Shown here piece after piece: positions 45,826 through 54,684 of a stretch of DNA of 54,684 nt. The notes below the pieces were generated by a model. That model saw only the letters and a program-made list of their open reading frames with translations. It had not been told where the DNA came from and ran no database searches. Position 1 is the first letter of the stretch. Every line of letters begins with the position of its first letter. A program made the translations under genes and the position numbers. This DNA is from Mycobacterium sp. ACS4331 (lineage in GTDB: Bacteria > Actinomycetota > Actinomycetes > Mycobacteriales > Mycobacteriaceae): positions 1 through 54,684 of the forward strand of contig NZ_LZHW01000022.1 in assembly GCF_001667265.1 (NCBI RefSeq), given 5' to 3'.

Positions 45826-47406
45826 ATGGGAGTGCTCACCTCCACTCAGCCCGATCAGGATACCGAGGCACGGCCCAGCACCATGTCCATGCGGGCCAGG
45901 GTGTGGACGGTGTTCCTGGCCTGCTGCGCGCTGTCGCTGGTGATGTCGTCCATGGTGGCGCTCAACACGGCCCTTCCCGACATCGCCCTCGAGACGGCCG
46001 CCAGCCAGACTCAGCTCACCTGGATCGTCGACAGCTACACGCTGGTGCTGGCCTGTCTGCTGCTGCCGGCGGGCGCCCTCGGCGACCGCTTCGGCCGCCG
46101 AGGCGCGCTGATCGCCGGCCTGGTGCTGTTCGCGCTGGCGTCGGTGGCCCCGCTGCTGTGGACCACGGCCAACGCGCTGATCCTGGCACGCGCCGCCGCC
46201 GGCGTCGGCGCGGCCCTGATCATGCCGGCCACCCTGTCGCTGATCACCACCTCGCATCCCGCAGACCAGCGCACCAAAGCGGTCTCGATCTGGGCGGGCG
46301 TCTCCGGCGTGGGCGGTCTCATCGGCATGCTCGGCTCGGGCCTGCTGCTGCGCTACTGGGAGTGGCCGGCGATCTTCTGGACGTTCGCGATCTGCGCGGC
46401 CGCCCTCGCGGTGCTCACCGCCACCATGCCGACCTCTCGCGACGAGGATCCGAAACCGCTGGACTGGATCGGTGCGCTGCTGATCGGTGCGGCGGTGGCG
46501 ACCTTCGTGTTCGGCATCCTCGAGGCGCCGATCCGCGGTTGGGACCATCCGCTGGTCTACGGCTGCCTGGCCGGCGGCGCGCTGCTGGCCGGCGCCTTCG
46601 CCGCCGTCGAACGGCACCGGCGCCATCCCCTGCTCGATGTCCGACTGTTCGCCGACGAGGCCTTCGCGACCGGGGCGGCGTCGGTCACTGTGCTGTTCCT
46701 CGCGTTGTTCGGGTTCTTCTTCGTGATAGTCCAGCAGATGCAGATGGTGATGGGCTACAGCGCGCTGGGGACGGCGGTCGCCATCTCGCCACTGGGCGTG
46801 CCCATGCTGGCCCTGTCGGGGCTCTCGCACCGAATCCTGCCCCGGCTGGGGCTGCGGCTTGCGGTGTTCATCGGCCTGATGCTCGTCGCGGCCGGCTACC
46901 TGTGCATGCGGATTCTCGAAACCGACTCGCCCTACTGGCATCTGGCGGTGCCGCTGCTGATCATCAGCTGCGGCATCGGACTGTGCGTGGCTCCCACCAC
47001 CTCGGCCATCATGACTTCGGTGCCCGATGCGAAGCAGGGCGTCGCCTCGGCGGTCAACGATGCGACCCGCGAGATCGGGGCGGCCCTCGGCATCGCGCTG
47101 GCCGGTTCGATGCTCGCCTCGCAGTACACCAGATCCATTGCATCGCAGTTGAACACATTCCCCGTACCGATCCAGGAGGCGGCAGGACGGTCACTGGGCG
47201 AAGCGATGGGCGCCGCGGAGCGACTCGGCCCGCAGGGTCAGGTGCTGCTCGATCTGAGCCGGGCCGCGTTCGTCGACGGCGTCCACGCGTCACTGACCTC
47301 GCTGGCCGTCCTGATCGCGGTGGCGGCGGTGCTCATCGGACTGTGGGCACCGGGACGCGACGGCCGCCAACTCGCCCTGCTGCGCAGGCTCACCCGCCGG
47401 GACTGA
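45826..47406 (+). CDS. MFS drug/metabolite exporter, 14-TM DHA2 (EmrB/QacA) type
   Basis: Inner-membrane proton-driven efflux pump, 526 residues with about 14 hydrophobic helices. Motifs are MVALNTALPDIALE in TM1, the loop motif A region GALGDRFGRRGALIAG, the antiporter motif C region GVSGVGGLIGMLGSG, and late-helix VASAVNDATREIGAALGIALAGS. The ATG at 45826 follows an AGGGAAGG ribosome binding site; an upstream ATG at 45805 lacks one. It is controlled by the divergent TetR. Its 3' end overlaps convergent mftG by 17 bp. Confidence 0.9.
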   Translation: MGVLTSTQPDQDTEARPSTMSMRARVWTVFLACCALSLVMSSMVALNTALPDIALETAASQTQLTWIVDSYTLVLACLLLPAGALGDRFGRRGALIAGLVLFALASVAPLLWTTANALILARAAAGVGAALIMPATLSLITTSHPADQRTKAVSIWAGVSGVGGLIGMLGSGLLLRYWEWPAIFWTFAICAAALAVLTATMPTSRDEDPKPLDWIGALLIGAAVATFVFGILEAPIRGWDHPLVYGCLAGGALLAGAFAAVERHRRHPLLDVRLFADEAFATGAASVTVLFLALFGFFFVIVQQMQMVMGYSALGTAVAISPLGVPMLALSGLSHRILPRLGLRLAVFIGLMLVAAGYLCMRILETDSPYWHLAVPLLIISCGIGLCVAPTTSAIMTSVPDAKQGVASAVNDATREIGAALGIALAGSMLASQYTRSIASQLNTFPVPIQEAAGRSLGEAMGAAERLGPQGQVLLDLSRAAFVDGVHASLTSLAVLIAVAAVLIGLWAPGRDGRQLALLRRLTRRD

Positions 47407-48862
47407 CGAACTCCGCGGCCCGGTGGGCCAGCATCACGGTGGTGGCGTGCGGTCCCCGACTGAGCGCCGACGGCAGGACCGAACCGTCGATCACCCACAA
47501 CGCCTCGACACCACGCACCCGACACTGCTCGTCCAGCACGGCGCGCGGGTCGTCAGCGCGCCCCATCGGCGCGCTGCCTCCCAGGTGCTGCGAGGTGGAC
47601 CAGGAGTGCTCACCGACTTCGGCTGCCGTGCCGATGATGTCGCGGACCACATCGGTGCCGTACTCCAGGCGCGCGACGTCGTCGGCGACCCGGTCGTAGT
47701 GGTGCTCGATGTCCGGCGGTGTCCTCGGATCTGCGGACACCAGGGCCACGCTGGTGTACGACTGGGGCTTCATCAGCGCCACGCCCAGGTGCGGCCAGTC
47801 CGGGTGGTCAGCACCGCCTCCGCCCACCATCGCCACGAAACCACCTGTGTAGGGCCTGATCTCGAGGTCGTCGGCGACACTTAGGACAACCTCCAGCACC
47901 GGCCGGTCGGGTATCACCGACCAGTTCGTGGGCAGCACCCACTCCGGGTGGTCGACACAGTGCGTACCGACCGGAAGCGGTTGCACCACGGGCACGCCCG
48001 CACCGCGCAGCACCGACTCCGGTCCGATCCCCGAGAGCATCAGCAGATGCGCGGTGCCGATGGCACCACTGCTCAGCACAATCCGGTCAGCCGTCAGGGT
48101 GGTCACGCCGTCGGGGCCGTCTGGGCCGTGGGACCGGGTCACGTCCACGCCGACAGCGCGACCTCGGTGGAACCGGATCCGCAGCACACGGGCCCGGGTC
48201 AGCACCGTGAGGTTCGGCCGACTCATGGCGGGCACCAGGAAAGCCGCGCCCGGCCCCACCCGCCTGCCCTTGACGATGTTCAGGGGTACCCGCCCCACCC
48301 CGGAGGGCAGCCCTCCGCTCTCGACGCCGTTGAGGTCCGGCAGCCACGCCACCCCCGCACGCTCACATGCCTCGAGGAAAAGCGCTGTGGCCCCGACATA
48401 TTCGGAGGTCCGCTGGACATGAATGGGTCCGCTGTCGCCGTGCAGCGGCCCGTCGAAGTCCAGATCGGTCTCCACGGCCCGGTAATGCGCGAGCACCGTG
48501 GGCCAGTCCCACCCGGGCAGGCCCCACTCGGCGATGTCGGCGGGCACCGCACGACAGAAGTATCCACCGTTGATCGCGCCCGACCCACCGACGGTGCTCC
48601 CCCGCACGAGGTGGGCGGTCCGGGGCGGATCGTGCGTCAGGGCTGAGGCGTAGCGGGTCACCAGTTCGCTGTCGGAGCCGATGGGCAGCAGCGTGCCGCT
48701 GTCGGTGAGCGCCTGCACCCCAGGCTCGCCAGGCCCGGGTCCGGTCTCCACCACGGTGACGGCACACTGCGGATCCGACGAAAGACGCTCGGCGAGCACC
48801 GATCCCGCGCTTCCCGCACCGACGATCAGGACATCGCTGTGTGCGGCGGCTGTGGCATTCAC
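47390..48862 (-). CDS. mftG: Mycofactocin system GMC-family oxidoreductase MftG
   Basis: FAD-dependent GMC oxidoreductase, 490 residues, reported to pass electrons from reduced mycofactocin toward the respiratory chain. The FAD-binding motif is [18 protein letters not shown], the GMC signature [17 protein letters not shown], and the C-terminal catalytic His are in [13 protein letters not shown] and [17 protein letters not shown]. The GTG at 48862 overlaps the mftF stop (GTGA) and gives the normal N-terminus; the longer frame is spurious. It is the last gene of the mft operon. Confidence 0.92.
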   Translation of the reverse strand: MNATAAAHSDVLIVGAGSAGSVLAERLSSDPQCAVTVVETGPGPGEPGVQALTDSGTLLPIGSDSELVTRYASALTHDPPRTAHLVRGSTVGGSGAINGGYFCRAVPADIAEWGLPGWDWPTVLAHYRAVETDLDFDGPLHGDSGPIHVQRTSEYVGATALFLEACERAGVAWLPDLNGVESGGLPSGVGRVPLNIVKGRRVGPGAAFLVPAMSRPNLTVLTRARVLRIRFHRGRAVGVDVTRSHGPDGPDGVTTLTADRIVLSSGAIGTAHLLMLSGIGPESVLRGAGVPVVQPLPVGTHCVDHPEWVLPTNWSVIPDRPVLEVVLSVADDLEIRPYTGGFVAMVGGGGADHPDWPHLGVALMKPQSYTSVALVSADPRTPPDIEHHYDRVADDVARLEYGTDVVRDIIGTAAEVGEHSWSTSQHLGGSAPMGRADDPRAVLDEQCRVRGVEALWVIDGSVLPSALSRGPHATTVMLAHRAAEFVSPGG

Positions 48863-50271
48863 GCCTTGATCTGCGGCATGAGTGGCGTCAGGGTCCGTTC
48901 CTGGACCGCACCGCACCACAGGCCCGCGCCATAGGCCAGGTCGTCGAGTCGCTTCATCAGCACATACGACACCAGGCCCAACGGCCTGCTGTCCTCACCG
49001 ACGTGCCGGCGTCGGTTCAGCCAGTCGACGGCGCCGTCGATGATCGCGGCCGCCAGCACGGCCCGACGGCACCGTTGTGAGACCACCGCCAGGACCAGGG
49101 ACACCGGCCAGTAATGCCTGCAGACCGCCGCGGCCAACTGCATGGCGGCCGCCCCCAGGCCGCGGGCCGCCACGTAGGCCACGTCGCGGGGGTTGGCCTC
49201 GGGCCCGCGCAGGCTGCGGGAGATGCGGCGACCCGAGATCGCGGCGGCGCCCAGCGAAGCCAGTACACCCACCCGTGATCCCATTCCCAGCAGCACCCAG
49301 GCCAACAGCATCCATCCCGAGATCACCATCGGAGCGGTCTTGTCCGGGTGCCTGGTGGACAGCGGGGCCGCCGAGCCTCCATAGAATGCTTTGCGCACCA
49401 ACCAGTCCCGCACGTCAGTGCGATGGTCATGGGCGACCTGCGCCACCGGCTCGTAGCGCAGCCTCGCCCCCGATTCGACCAGCCGCCAGCACAGGTCGAC
49501 GTCCTCGCCGGACAGCAGGGCCTCATCGAAGCCGCCGATGTCGAGCACCGTCGCGCGCCGGCAGATGATCGCGGCACTCGGGACATAGGAAACCGTCCCG
49601 TACGGCAGCACCGGAGCCTCCCGGTGTCCGAGGTCCAGCGAGGACCGGACCGCCTCGTAGCGGGCCACCAGGTTCTCCTCGACGTTCAGGCCCACGATGC
49701 GCGGCGCCACCAGCGCCACGCTGGGGTCGCAGAAGTGGCCGAGCAGCGCTTCGAGCCATCCGCGGCGCGGCACCACATCGGAGTCCAGGAAGGCCACGAA
49801 GTCCGTGGAGCAGGCCAGCAGACCCGTGTTGCGGGCCGCCGCGGGTCCCCGGCTCACGGGGTGCCGAAGGATTGAGACGTCGCAGTGCGCACCCGCGATG
49901 TCGGCCGCGCTGACCGGTGTCGCCGAACCGTCGTCGACGACCACGACCCGCAGCCCGCGGAGCGCGCCGAGCAACCGGGTGAGCCCGGTTATGTTGTCCC
50001 GCACCGGGATGACCACGGTGACGTCACGGTGCGAGGGCCCGGTGGCCGGGCGGGGATGGGCCACCGTCGCGTCCAGCAGGGTCCGGGCCAACTGGGCGCT
50101 GACGGCGTCGCGCACCTCGAGTCGGCCACCTTCGAGCATGTCCTGCGCCGCGGGGGCCAGCCTCAGCAGTCGGGTCGGCGTACCGCCGAGCAGGGCCGCC
50201 CCCTGCCCGAGCACCCGCACCCGCCGGTCGACCTGCACCGCGAAGCCGTCGGGCAGCCGGGGCGGGGTCAC
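48859..50271 (-). CDS. mftF: Mycofactocin glycosyltransferase MftF
   Basis: GT2-family transferase of 470 residues that adds glucose units to the mycofactocin aglycon. The GT2 core begins at [23 protein letters not shown], with the DxD-like [19 protein letters not shown] and [18 protein letters not shown]. Hydrophobic segments near the C-terminus (about 300-400) suggest membrane association. The GTG at 50271 overlaps the mftE stop (GTGA) and is preferred to the longer frame. Confidence 0.93.
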   Translation of the reverse strand: MTPPRLPDGFAVQVDRRVRVLGQGAALLGGTPTRLLRLAPAAQDMLEGGRLEVRDAVSAQLARTLLDATVAHPRPATGPSHRDVTVVIPVRDNITGLTRLLGALRGLRVVVVDDGSATPVSAADIAGAHCDVSILRHPVSRGPAAARNTGLLACSTDFVAFLDSDVVPRRGWLEALLGHFCDPSVALVAPRIVGLNVEENLVARYEAVRSSLDLGHREAPVLPYGTVSYVPSAAIICRRATVLDIGGFDEALLSGEDVDLCWRLVESGARLRYEPVAQVAHDHRTDVRDWLVRKAFYGGSAAPLSTRHPDKTAPMVISGWMLLAWVLLGMGSRVGVLASLGAAAISGRRISRSLRGPEANPRDVAYVAARGLGAAAMQLAAAVCRHYWPVSLVLAVVSQRCRRAVLAAAIIDGAVDWLNRRRHVGEDSRPLGLVSYVLMKRLDDLAYGAGLWCGAVQERTLTPLMPQIKA

Positions 50272-51041
50272 ACCAGCATCCCGTCGTCCCGTGGGGTCCA
50301 TCGGCGCAGCCGCTGCGCACAGTCGGCGACCATCTCGGCGAACAGTCGCCGTCCCTCCTCCGCGGTTGCTGTGGTCGGGTCCCCCAAGATTCCCACCTCA
50401 CTCACTGCGGCGACTCCCCCTCGGCGCATGCTGGGCATCAGGTCTACCAGCGGGGCGCAGTTGCCCGGGCGGGAATGCTCGAATCTCACCTCGGATGGCG
50501 AAATATGTAGCAATACAGACGTTTCTGCGTGCCCGGCGTGCGCGTCGCCGCCGCGGACCGTACACGACGACCAGGCGGCGTCGCGGCCCTCTGACCTGAG
50601 CAGACGCACCGCCTCCCGCAGCGCCTCGACGTTGCCACCGTGCCCGTTGACGAACACCAGCCGCGCGGCCCAGTGGGTGGCCGACCGGCCGAACTCGACC
50701 AGGAGGTGCCGCAGGGCCTCGGTGCCGATCGAGACCGTGCCGGGGAACCCCTCATGTTCGCCACTGGCGCCGTAGGGGACGGCCGGCGCCACGAGGTACC
50801 GGGGGCCCGTCTCGGCCCCGTCTCGACCGTCCTGGGCCGTCCCCTCCGACACCACCCGGGTGGCCGCGGTCGCCACGGCCGTCGCGATGCGGGTGTCGGT
50901 GTCCAGCGGCAGGTGCGGCCCGTGCTGCTCGGTCGAGCCCACCGGGATCACCACCACTGGTGAGGCAGTGACGAGGTCCCTCGACGTCGAGGGCCCCAGC
51001 TCCGAAGGCGAGACCACTCGCCGATGGTAGGCCGAATTCAT
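50268..51041 (-). CDS. mftE: Mycofactocin peptidase MftE (creatininase family)
   Basis: Metal-dependent peptidase, 257 residues, that cleaves modified MftA to release the Val-Tyr-derived AHDP core. The creatininase metal site appears in [23 protein letters not shown] (Glu, His, Asp) and [14 protein letters not shown] (His-Gly-Gly-Asn), with a later SDMGILGDP-like region as SEVGILGDP. The ATG at 51041 gives the standard length. A 113-bp gap separates it from mftD, the longest within the operon. Confidence 0.93.
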   Translation of the reverse strand: MNSAYHRRVVSPSELGPSTSRDLVTASPVVVIPVGSTEQHGPHLPLDTDTRIATAVATAATRVVSEGTAQDGRDGAETGPRYLVAPAVPYGASGEHEGFPGTVSIGTEALRHLLVEFGRSATHWAARLVFVNGHGGNVEALREAVRLLRSEGRDAAWSSCTVRGGDAHAGHAETSVLLHISPSEVRFEHSRPGNCAPLVDLMPSMRRGGVAAVSEVGILGDPTTATAEEGRRLFAEMVADCAQRLRRWTPRDDGMLV

Positions 51042-51154
51042 CTGCCGTGCCCCAATTGTTCGCCGTCGCGAACGATCAGCCCACAATCCGCAGGAAGACC
51101 CGCCCGGGCGGCGGTCACCTCCGCCACGTCCGCCACGTCAGTAACAGGCAGGCG

Positions 51155-52339
51155 TCAGGAGCGGGGAACTCCCAGTGCCCGGGTGAACCCCTCCGGGATC
51201 AGGATGTCGTCGGGGGTCAGGTCGTGGATCGACGACTTGCCCAGGCCCATGAGCGCCGAGTCGATGCCGCCTCGCATGATGTCGAGCACATTCTCGACAC
51301 CGGCCTGCCCTTCGGCGGCCAGGCCCCACAGGTAGGCACGGCCGATCATGACCGCGCGCGCTCCGAGCGCCACGGCCTTGACCACGTCACTGCCCCGTCG
51401 GATACCGCCGTCGAGCAGAACCTCGACCTCGTCGCCGACGGCCTCGGCCACGGCGGGCAGGCAGCGAATGGCCGCCGGCGTCCCGTCGAGGTTGTTACCG
51501 CCGTGGTTGGACACCGAGATCGCCGAAACACCGGCATCGACAGCACGTTTGGCGTCATCGACACGCACGATGCCCTTGAGCATGAACGGTCCACCCCACT
51601 GCTCGCGAAGCCAGGCGATGTCGTCCCAGGTCGGCGGCGGGGTCCCCATCCACTCGCCGTACGCCTGGAAGAACGGCGGTCCGGGTTCGCCCTTGGCGGC
51701 CTGGTTCGGCACCCGCAGGTTGGGCGGGGCCAGATGTTTGCCGAACGCCCACAGCCAGCGCGGCTTGGTGATGGCCTCCGGCGACATCTTGATCATGGTC
51801 TTGAGGTTCATGGCCTCGGGGATCTTGGGGCTGCCCCAGTCACGCCCGTGCGAGAAGCTCCAGTCGGTGGTGACGATCAGCCCGACGGCCCCGGCGTCCT
51901 TGGCGCGCTGCGCCCGGGCCAGGATGGCATCACGGCTGCCGAGCCAGTAGATCTGGAAGAAGATCTTGCCGTTGACCGCGACGACGTCCTCGATCGGCTT
52001 GCTGGCGAACGACGACAGTCCCATCGCCGTACCACGCGCGGCCGCTGCCCGAGCGACAGCGACCTCCCCCTCCGGGTCGACGGCCTGCACGCCCGTCGGA
52101 GAGATGATGACGGGCAGCGAGATATCCTGCCCCATCACAGTTGTCGCCATATCGCGCTTCTCGGACGCGCCCACCACATGTGGGGCGAAGCCGAGCTCGC
52201 CGAAGGACTCGACGTTGTCGGTGACCGTCAGACCCTTCTCGCTCGCGGAGATCAGCGACGAGTAGACGGACTTGGGCAGCCGTTTCTTCGCCCGTTGCTG
52301 GGCGATGGCGACGGTCTCGAACCAGGTATCGCGTGCCAT
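51155..52339 (-). CDS. mftD: Mycofactocin FMN-dependent dehydrogenase MftD
   Basis: FMN alpha-hydroxyacid dehydrogenase-family enzyme, 394 residues, which oxidatively deaminates AHDP to premycofactocin, the redox-active core. Family signatures are VIISPTGVQAVDPEGEVAVARAAAARGT, the C-terminal active-site SVSNHGGNNLDGTPAAIRCLP with its catalytic His, and VLLDGGIRRGSDVVKAVALGARAVMIGRAYLWGL. The M. tuberculosis counterpart was named lldD1 (Rv0694). It starts 4 bp after the mftC stop. Confidence 0.95.
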   Translation of the reverse strand: MARDTWFETVAIAQQRAKKRLPKSVYSSLISASEKGLTVTDNVESFGELGFAPHVVGASEKRDMATTVMGQDISLPVIISPTGVQAVDPEGEVAVARAAAARGTAMGLSSFASKPIEDVVAVNGKIFFQIYWLGSRDAILARAQRAKDAGAVGLIVTTDWSFSHGRDWGSPKIPEAMNLKTMIKMSPEAITKPRWLWAFGKHLAPPNLRVPNQAAKGEPGPPFFQAYGEWMGTPPPTWDDIAWLREQWGGPFMLKGIVRVDDAKRAVDAGVSAISVSNHGGNNLDGTPAAIRCLPAVAEAVGDEVEVLLDGGIRRGSDVVKAVALGARAVMIGRAYLWGLAAEGQAGVENVLDIMRGGIDSALMGLGKSSIHDLTPDDILIPEGFTRALGVPRS

Positions 52340-52343
52340 GAGA

Positions 52344-53534
52344 TCAGAGGGGACTTTCGTTGCAGAATTTCTTGGGCGGGACAGTGAGCAGCGTCAGCGG
52401 GATGGGCCCCGCAGGCGTCTTCCGGTTCCCGGTGCGGGAATGGTCGACGCTGGATTTGGGCACGGTGCGGTCGGCCGAGAGCGCCGATTCGCCGTAACCC
52501 TGGACGCACTCCGGATCGGGGCCGTCCATCGGCAGGCCCGTGAAGAACTTTGCGGCCATGCAGCCACCGCGGCAGGCGTCGAAGTGGCCGCAGCTTGAGC
52601 ACGCCCCGGCCGACTGCGGCTCACGCAGTTCGCGGAACAGCGGCGCGTGCTTCCAGACGGTGTCAAAACCGCCGTCGGACACCACGTTTCCGGCCAGGAA
52701 GCGGTCGTGGATGGCGAACGGGCAGGCGTAGACGTCACCGACCGGGTCGATCAGGCACACCACCCGGCCCGCACCGCACAGGTTCAGGCCCGCCAGGGCC
52801 CCGGGCTCACCGAGGCCGGACAGGTGGAAGAACGAGTCACCGGTCAGGACGCGCTCCCCGTGCGCGACCAGCCAGTCGTAGAGCTGGACCTGCTGCGCGG
52901 GGGTGGGGTGCAGTTCGTCCCAGACGTCGGCGCCGCGACCGGAGGGGCGCAGGCGCGTGATGCGCAGGGTGGCGCCGTACCGGTCGGCCAGGGCCTTGAA
53001 CTCGTCGAGCTGGTCGATGTTGTGCCGGGTGACCACCACCGAGATCTTGGCATCGGAAAACCCTGCGGCGGCGAGGTTCTCGAGGGCACGGATGGCCATC
53101 GCGAACGACCCCGGGCCGCGCACCGCGTCGTTGACCTCGGCGGTGGCGCCGTCGAGGGAGATCTGGACGTCGACATAGTCGCTGGCCGCGAGCTTGGCCG
53201 CGACCTCGGGCGTGATGCGCACGCCGTTGGTGGAGAACTTGACGCCGACGTGGTGCTCGGTGGCGTAGTCGACGAGTTCCCAGAAGTCCGAGCGGACCGT
53301 GGGCTCACCGCCACCGATGTTGACGTAGAACACCTGCATGCGTTCGAGCTCGTCGATGATGTCCTTGCACTGCTGCGTGGACAGCTCGCGGGGATCCCGC
53401 TTGCCCGACGAGGACAGGCAGTGCACACAGGCGAGGTTGCAGGCGTAGGTCAGCTCCCACGTCAAGCAGATCGGTGCATCCAGACCGCGTTCGAACTGGT
53501 CGACGAGTCTGGGCACGGGCGCGACTGACGTCAC
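52344..53534 (-). CDS. mftC: Mycofactocin radical SAM maturase MftC
   Basis: Radical SAM/SPASM enzyme, 396 residues, that oxidatively decarboxylates the C-terminal Tyr of MftA and cross-links it to the penultimate Val. The [4Fe-4S] motif is CNLACVHC (Cys 32, 36, 39). Auxiliary-cluster Cys follow in NLCGAGRVVCLIDPVGDVYACPF and SAGACSSCGHFDACRGGCMAAKFF. The start overlaps the mftB stop by 4 bp. Confidence 0.97.
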   Translation of the reverse strand: MTSVAPVPRLVDQFERGLDAPICLTWELTYACNLACVHCLSSSGKRDPRELSTQQCKDIIDELERMQVFYVNIGGGEPTVRSDFWELVDYATEHHVGVKFSTNGVRITPEVAAKLAASDYVDVQISLDGATAEVNDAVRGPGSFAMAIRALENLAAAGFSDAKISVVVTRHNIDQLDEFKALADRYGATLRITRLRPSGRGADVWDELHPTPAQQVQLYDWLVAHGERVLTGDSFFHLSGLGEPGALAGLNLCGAGRVVCLIDPVGDVYACPFAIHDRFLAGNVVSDGGFDTVWKHAPLFRELREPQSAGACSSCGHFDACRGGCMAAKFFTGLPMDGPDPECVQGYGESALSADRTVPKSSVDHSRTGNRKTPAGPIPLTLLTVPPKKFCNESPL

Positions 53535-53863
53535 CGGTCCTCCGAAGTCTTGGGTTGGGGTTCAAGCATTTTCGATTCGGCCAGTACCGCAAGGGCGTGC
53601 AGGTACGGCTGTTGGGCCGAATCGTCGATACCGACGGCGCGGCACGCGCTGCGCACGTCGGGATGGGCGTCCAGGGACTGGACCAGTTCAAGCACCGTCC
53701 GGTTCTTCAGAAAGGACAGCTTGCGGGTGCCGAAGTGGTAGAGCAGCGCACCGAAGGGTTCCGGGCGCACCGCGACCTGGGGGTGAAGCCGCCAGCCGCG
53801 ATCGACATCGAACCGGCTGGAGCGGTCGATGCCGTCAGCGATCGCGGCCGGCGAGTTCGTCAT
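53531..53863 (-). CDS. mftB: Mycofactocin peptide chaperone MftB (PqqD-like RRE)
   Basis: A 110-residue RiPP recognition element that binds the MftA leader and presents it to MftC. It resembles PqqD: HPQVAVRPEPFGALLYHFGTRKLSFLKNRTVLELVQSL, then a helical end with YLHALAVLAESKMLEPQPK. It starts 1 bp after the mftA stop. Confidence 0.95.
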   Translation of the reverse strand: MTNSPAAIADGIDRSSRFDVDRGWRLHPQVAVRPEPFGALLYHFGTRKLSFLKNRTVLELVQSLDAHPDVRSACRAVGIDDSAQQPYLHALAVLAESKMLEPQPKTSEDR

Positions 53864-53864
53864 G

Positions 53865-53960
53865 TCAGTAGACGCCGCACATGCCGTCGATGGAGACCTC
53901 TTCGACCAGGCTCTCCGTGACGAGGGCCTCGCCGGCAGCGACCTGCTGATCCTGTTCCAT
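53865..53960 (-). CDS. mftA: Mycofactocin precursor peptide MftA (31 aa)
   Basis: A 31-codon gene, easily missed, encoding the RiPP precursor. The acidic leader (MEQDQQVAAGEALVTESLVEEV) ends in the invariant core IDGMCGVY. The terminal Val-Tyr becomes the cofactor after MftC, MftE and MftD action. AAAGGTGA lies 7 bp before the ATG at 53960. It is the first gene of the minus-strand operon mftA-B-C-D-E-F-G. Confidence 0.97.
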   Translation of the reverse strand: MEQDQQVAAGEALVTESLVEEVSIDGMCGVY

Positions 53961-53982
53961 GGTGTTCACCTTTCGTTGTGTG

Positions 53983-54002
53983 AGACTCGACACCTCGGGT
54001 CT
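53983..54002. promoter_or_regulatory. Candidate MftR operator between mftA and mftR
   Basis: The imperfect inverted repeat AGACTCGA-CACC-TCGGGTCT (8-bp arms, one mismatch) lies in the 104-bp divergent gap, 22 bp from the mftA start. It is a plausible site for the divergent TetR regulator MftR. Confidence 0.5.
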
Positions 54003-54064
54003 GTGCGGAACACAATATGGCATCGGGTGCCTAAACGCTAGAGATCGGCCGAAAGGAGGTGGAC

Positions 54065-54658
54065 ATGCACGACGATCAACCCGGCGCTCCCCGCGTCGGG
54101 CGCCGGCGTTCCACCACGCGCGACCACATCGCGGAGGTCGCGATCGAGCTGTTCAGCGCCCGCGGCTTCGACGCCGTCAGCGTCGACGACGTCGCGGCCG
54201 CGGCGGGCATCGCCCGCCGCACCCTGTTCCGGTACTACGCGTCCAAGAGCGCGATCCTGTGGGGGGATTTCGACACCCATCTGCGGCATTTCCGCGATCT
54301 GCTCGCCGACGTCGACACCTCAGCACCCCTGGGGCCTGCGCTGCGCGCAGCACTGCTGGCGTTCAACACCTTCGACGCCGCCGAGCAGCTGCACCACCGA
54401 GAGCGCATGCGCGTGATTCTGGAAACCGATGAGCTGCAGGCCTATTCGATGACCATGTATGCGGGCTGGCGGGAGGTCATCGCCGACTTCGTGGCGGCGC
54501 GCAGCGGCGCCAAGACCACTGACCTGTTCCCCCAGACTATCGCCTGGACCATGCTCGGGGTCGCGCTGTCGGCCTACGGGCAGTGGCTGGCCGACGAGTC
54601 GGTCTCCCTGCTCGACGCGCTCGGTGCGGCCTTCGACGTGGTGGCTGCGGGGATCTAG
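54065..54658 (+). CDS. mftR: Mycofactocin TetR-family regulator MftR
   Basis: A 197-residue TetR regulator divergent from mftA. The HTH is [56 protein letters not shown]; the C-terminal ligand domain contains [20 protein letters not shown]. MftR is described as an acyl-CoA-responsive repressor of the mft genes. The ATG at 54065, 5 bp after AAAGGAGG, is preferred to the GTG at 54059. It ends near the window edge. Confidence 0.93.
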   Translation: MHDDQPGAPRVGRRRSTTRDHIAEVAIELFSARGFDAVSVDDVAAAAGIARRTLFRYYASKSAILWGDFDTHLRHFRDLLADVDTSAPLGPALRAALLAFNTFDAAEQLHHRERMRVILETDELQAYSMTMYAGWREVIADFVAARSGAKTTDLFPQTIAWTMLGVALSAYGQWLADESVSLLDALGAAFDVVAAGI

Positions 54659-54684
54659 AAGGGCCCCCTCCCCCACTTCCCGGG

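Overview
The window is a high-GC actinobacterial chromosome segment, most likely a fast-growing mycobacterium (Mycolicibacterium type). The evidence is a complete mycofactocin cluster, a SigL/RslA-type sigma and anti-sigma pair, tandem mycobacterial SAM-methyltransferase paralogues, a DUF732 secreted protein, and ribosomal genes in the order known from M. tuberculosis around Rv0691-Rv0753. These assignments come from recalled family motifs and gene order; no database search was run.

Layout, left to right. 1-1067: 3'-truncated Ser/Thr protein kinase whose Pro-rich linker runs into a nearly pure G/C stretch at the window edge. 1197-4776: valine/propionate-type operon mmsA, acyl-CoA dehydrogenase, mmsB (+). 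4763-9951 (-): a small membrane protein, then secY-adk-mapA and sigL-rslA-marR. 10230-13915 (+): four tandem S-adenosylmethionine-dependent methyltransferase paralogues. 13922-17350: sppA, a beta-lactamase-fold esterase and a secreted DUF732 protein. 17560-21834 (-): spc ribosomal operon (rplN to rplO).

22080-32754 (-) separates the spc operon from the S10 operon. It holds a sulfatase (atsA), a lipoprotein and a formylglycine-generating enzyme, and upstream of these a four-gene, translationally coupled cassette: BcsB-like protein, exosortase/EpsI-like membrane protein, cellulose-synthase-like GT2 and a GT-C-like membrane protein. I read the cassette as an uncharacterised cell-envelope or exopolysaccharide export system. 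It is the best candidate here for something undescribed. 33153-38514 (-) is the complete S10 operon, preceded by a roughly 280-nt leader with a strong hairpin next to the rpsJ ribosome binding site.

38884-40956: a hotdog thioesterase-like gene with a palindromic operator, and a type-B carboxylesterase. 41064-45105 (+): three tandem cytochrome P450 paralogues, each preceded by the same inverted repeat CTTGAC-N4-GTCAAG. A TetR regulator and a divergent 14-TM MFS exporter share another inverted repeat. 47390-54658: the complete mycofactocin locus (mftG, F, E, D, C, B, A on minus; mftR divergent), including the 31-codon precursor gene mftA.

Functionally the window joins core translation and secretion genes (ribosomal operons, secY, adk, mapA) with envelope modification (glycan cassette, sulfatase plus its activating enzyme), redox cofactor synthesis (mycofactocin) and oxidative metabolism (P450s, mmsA operon). 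Genes are densely packed, with many ATGA/GTGA overlaps, and no rRNA, tRNA, CRISPR array or insertion sequence is visible.
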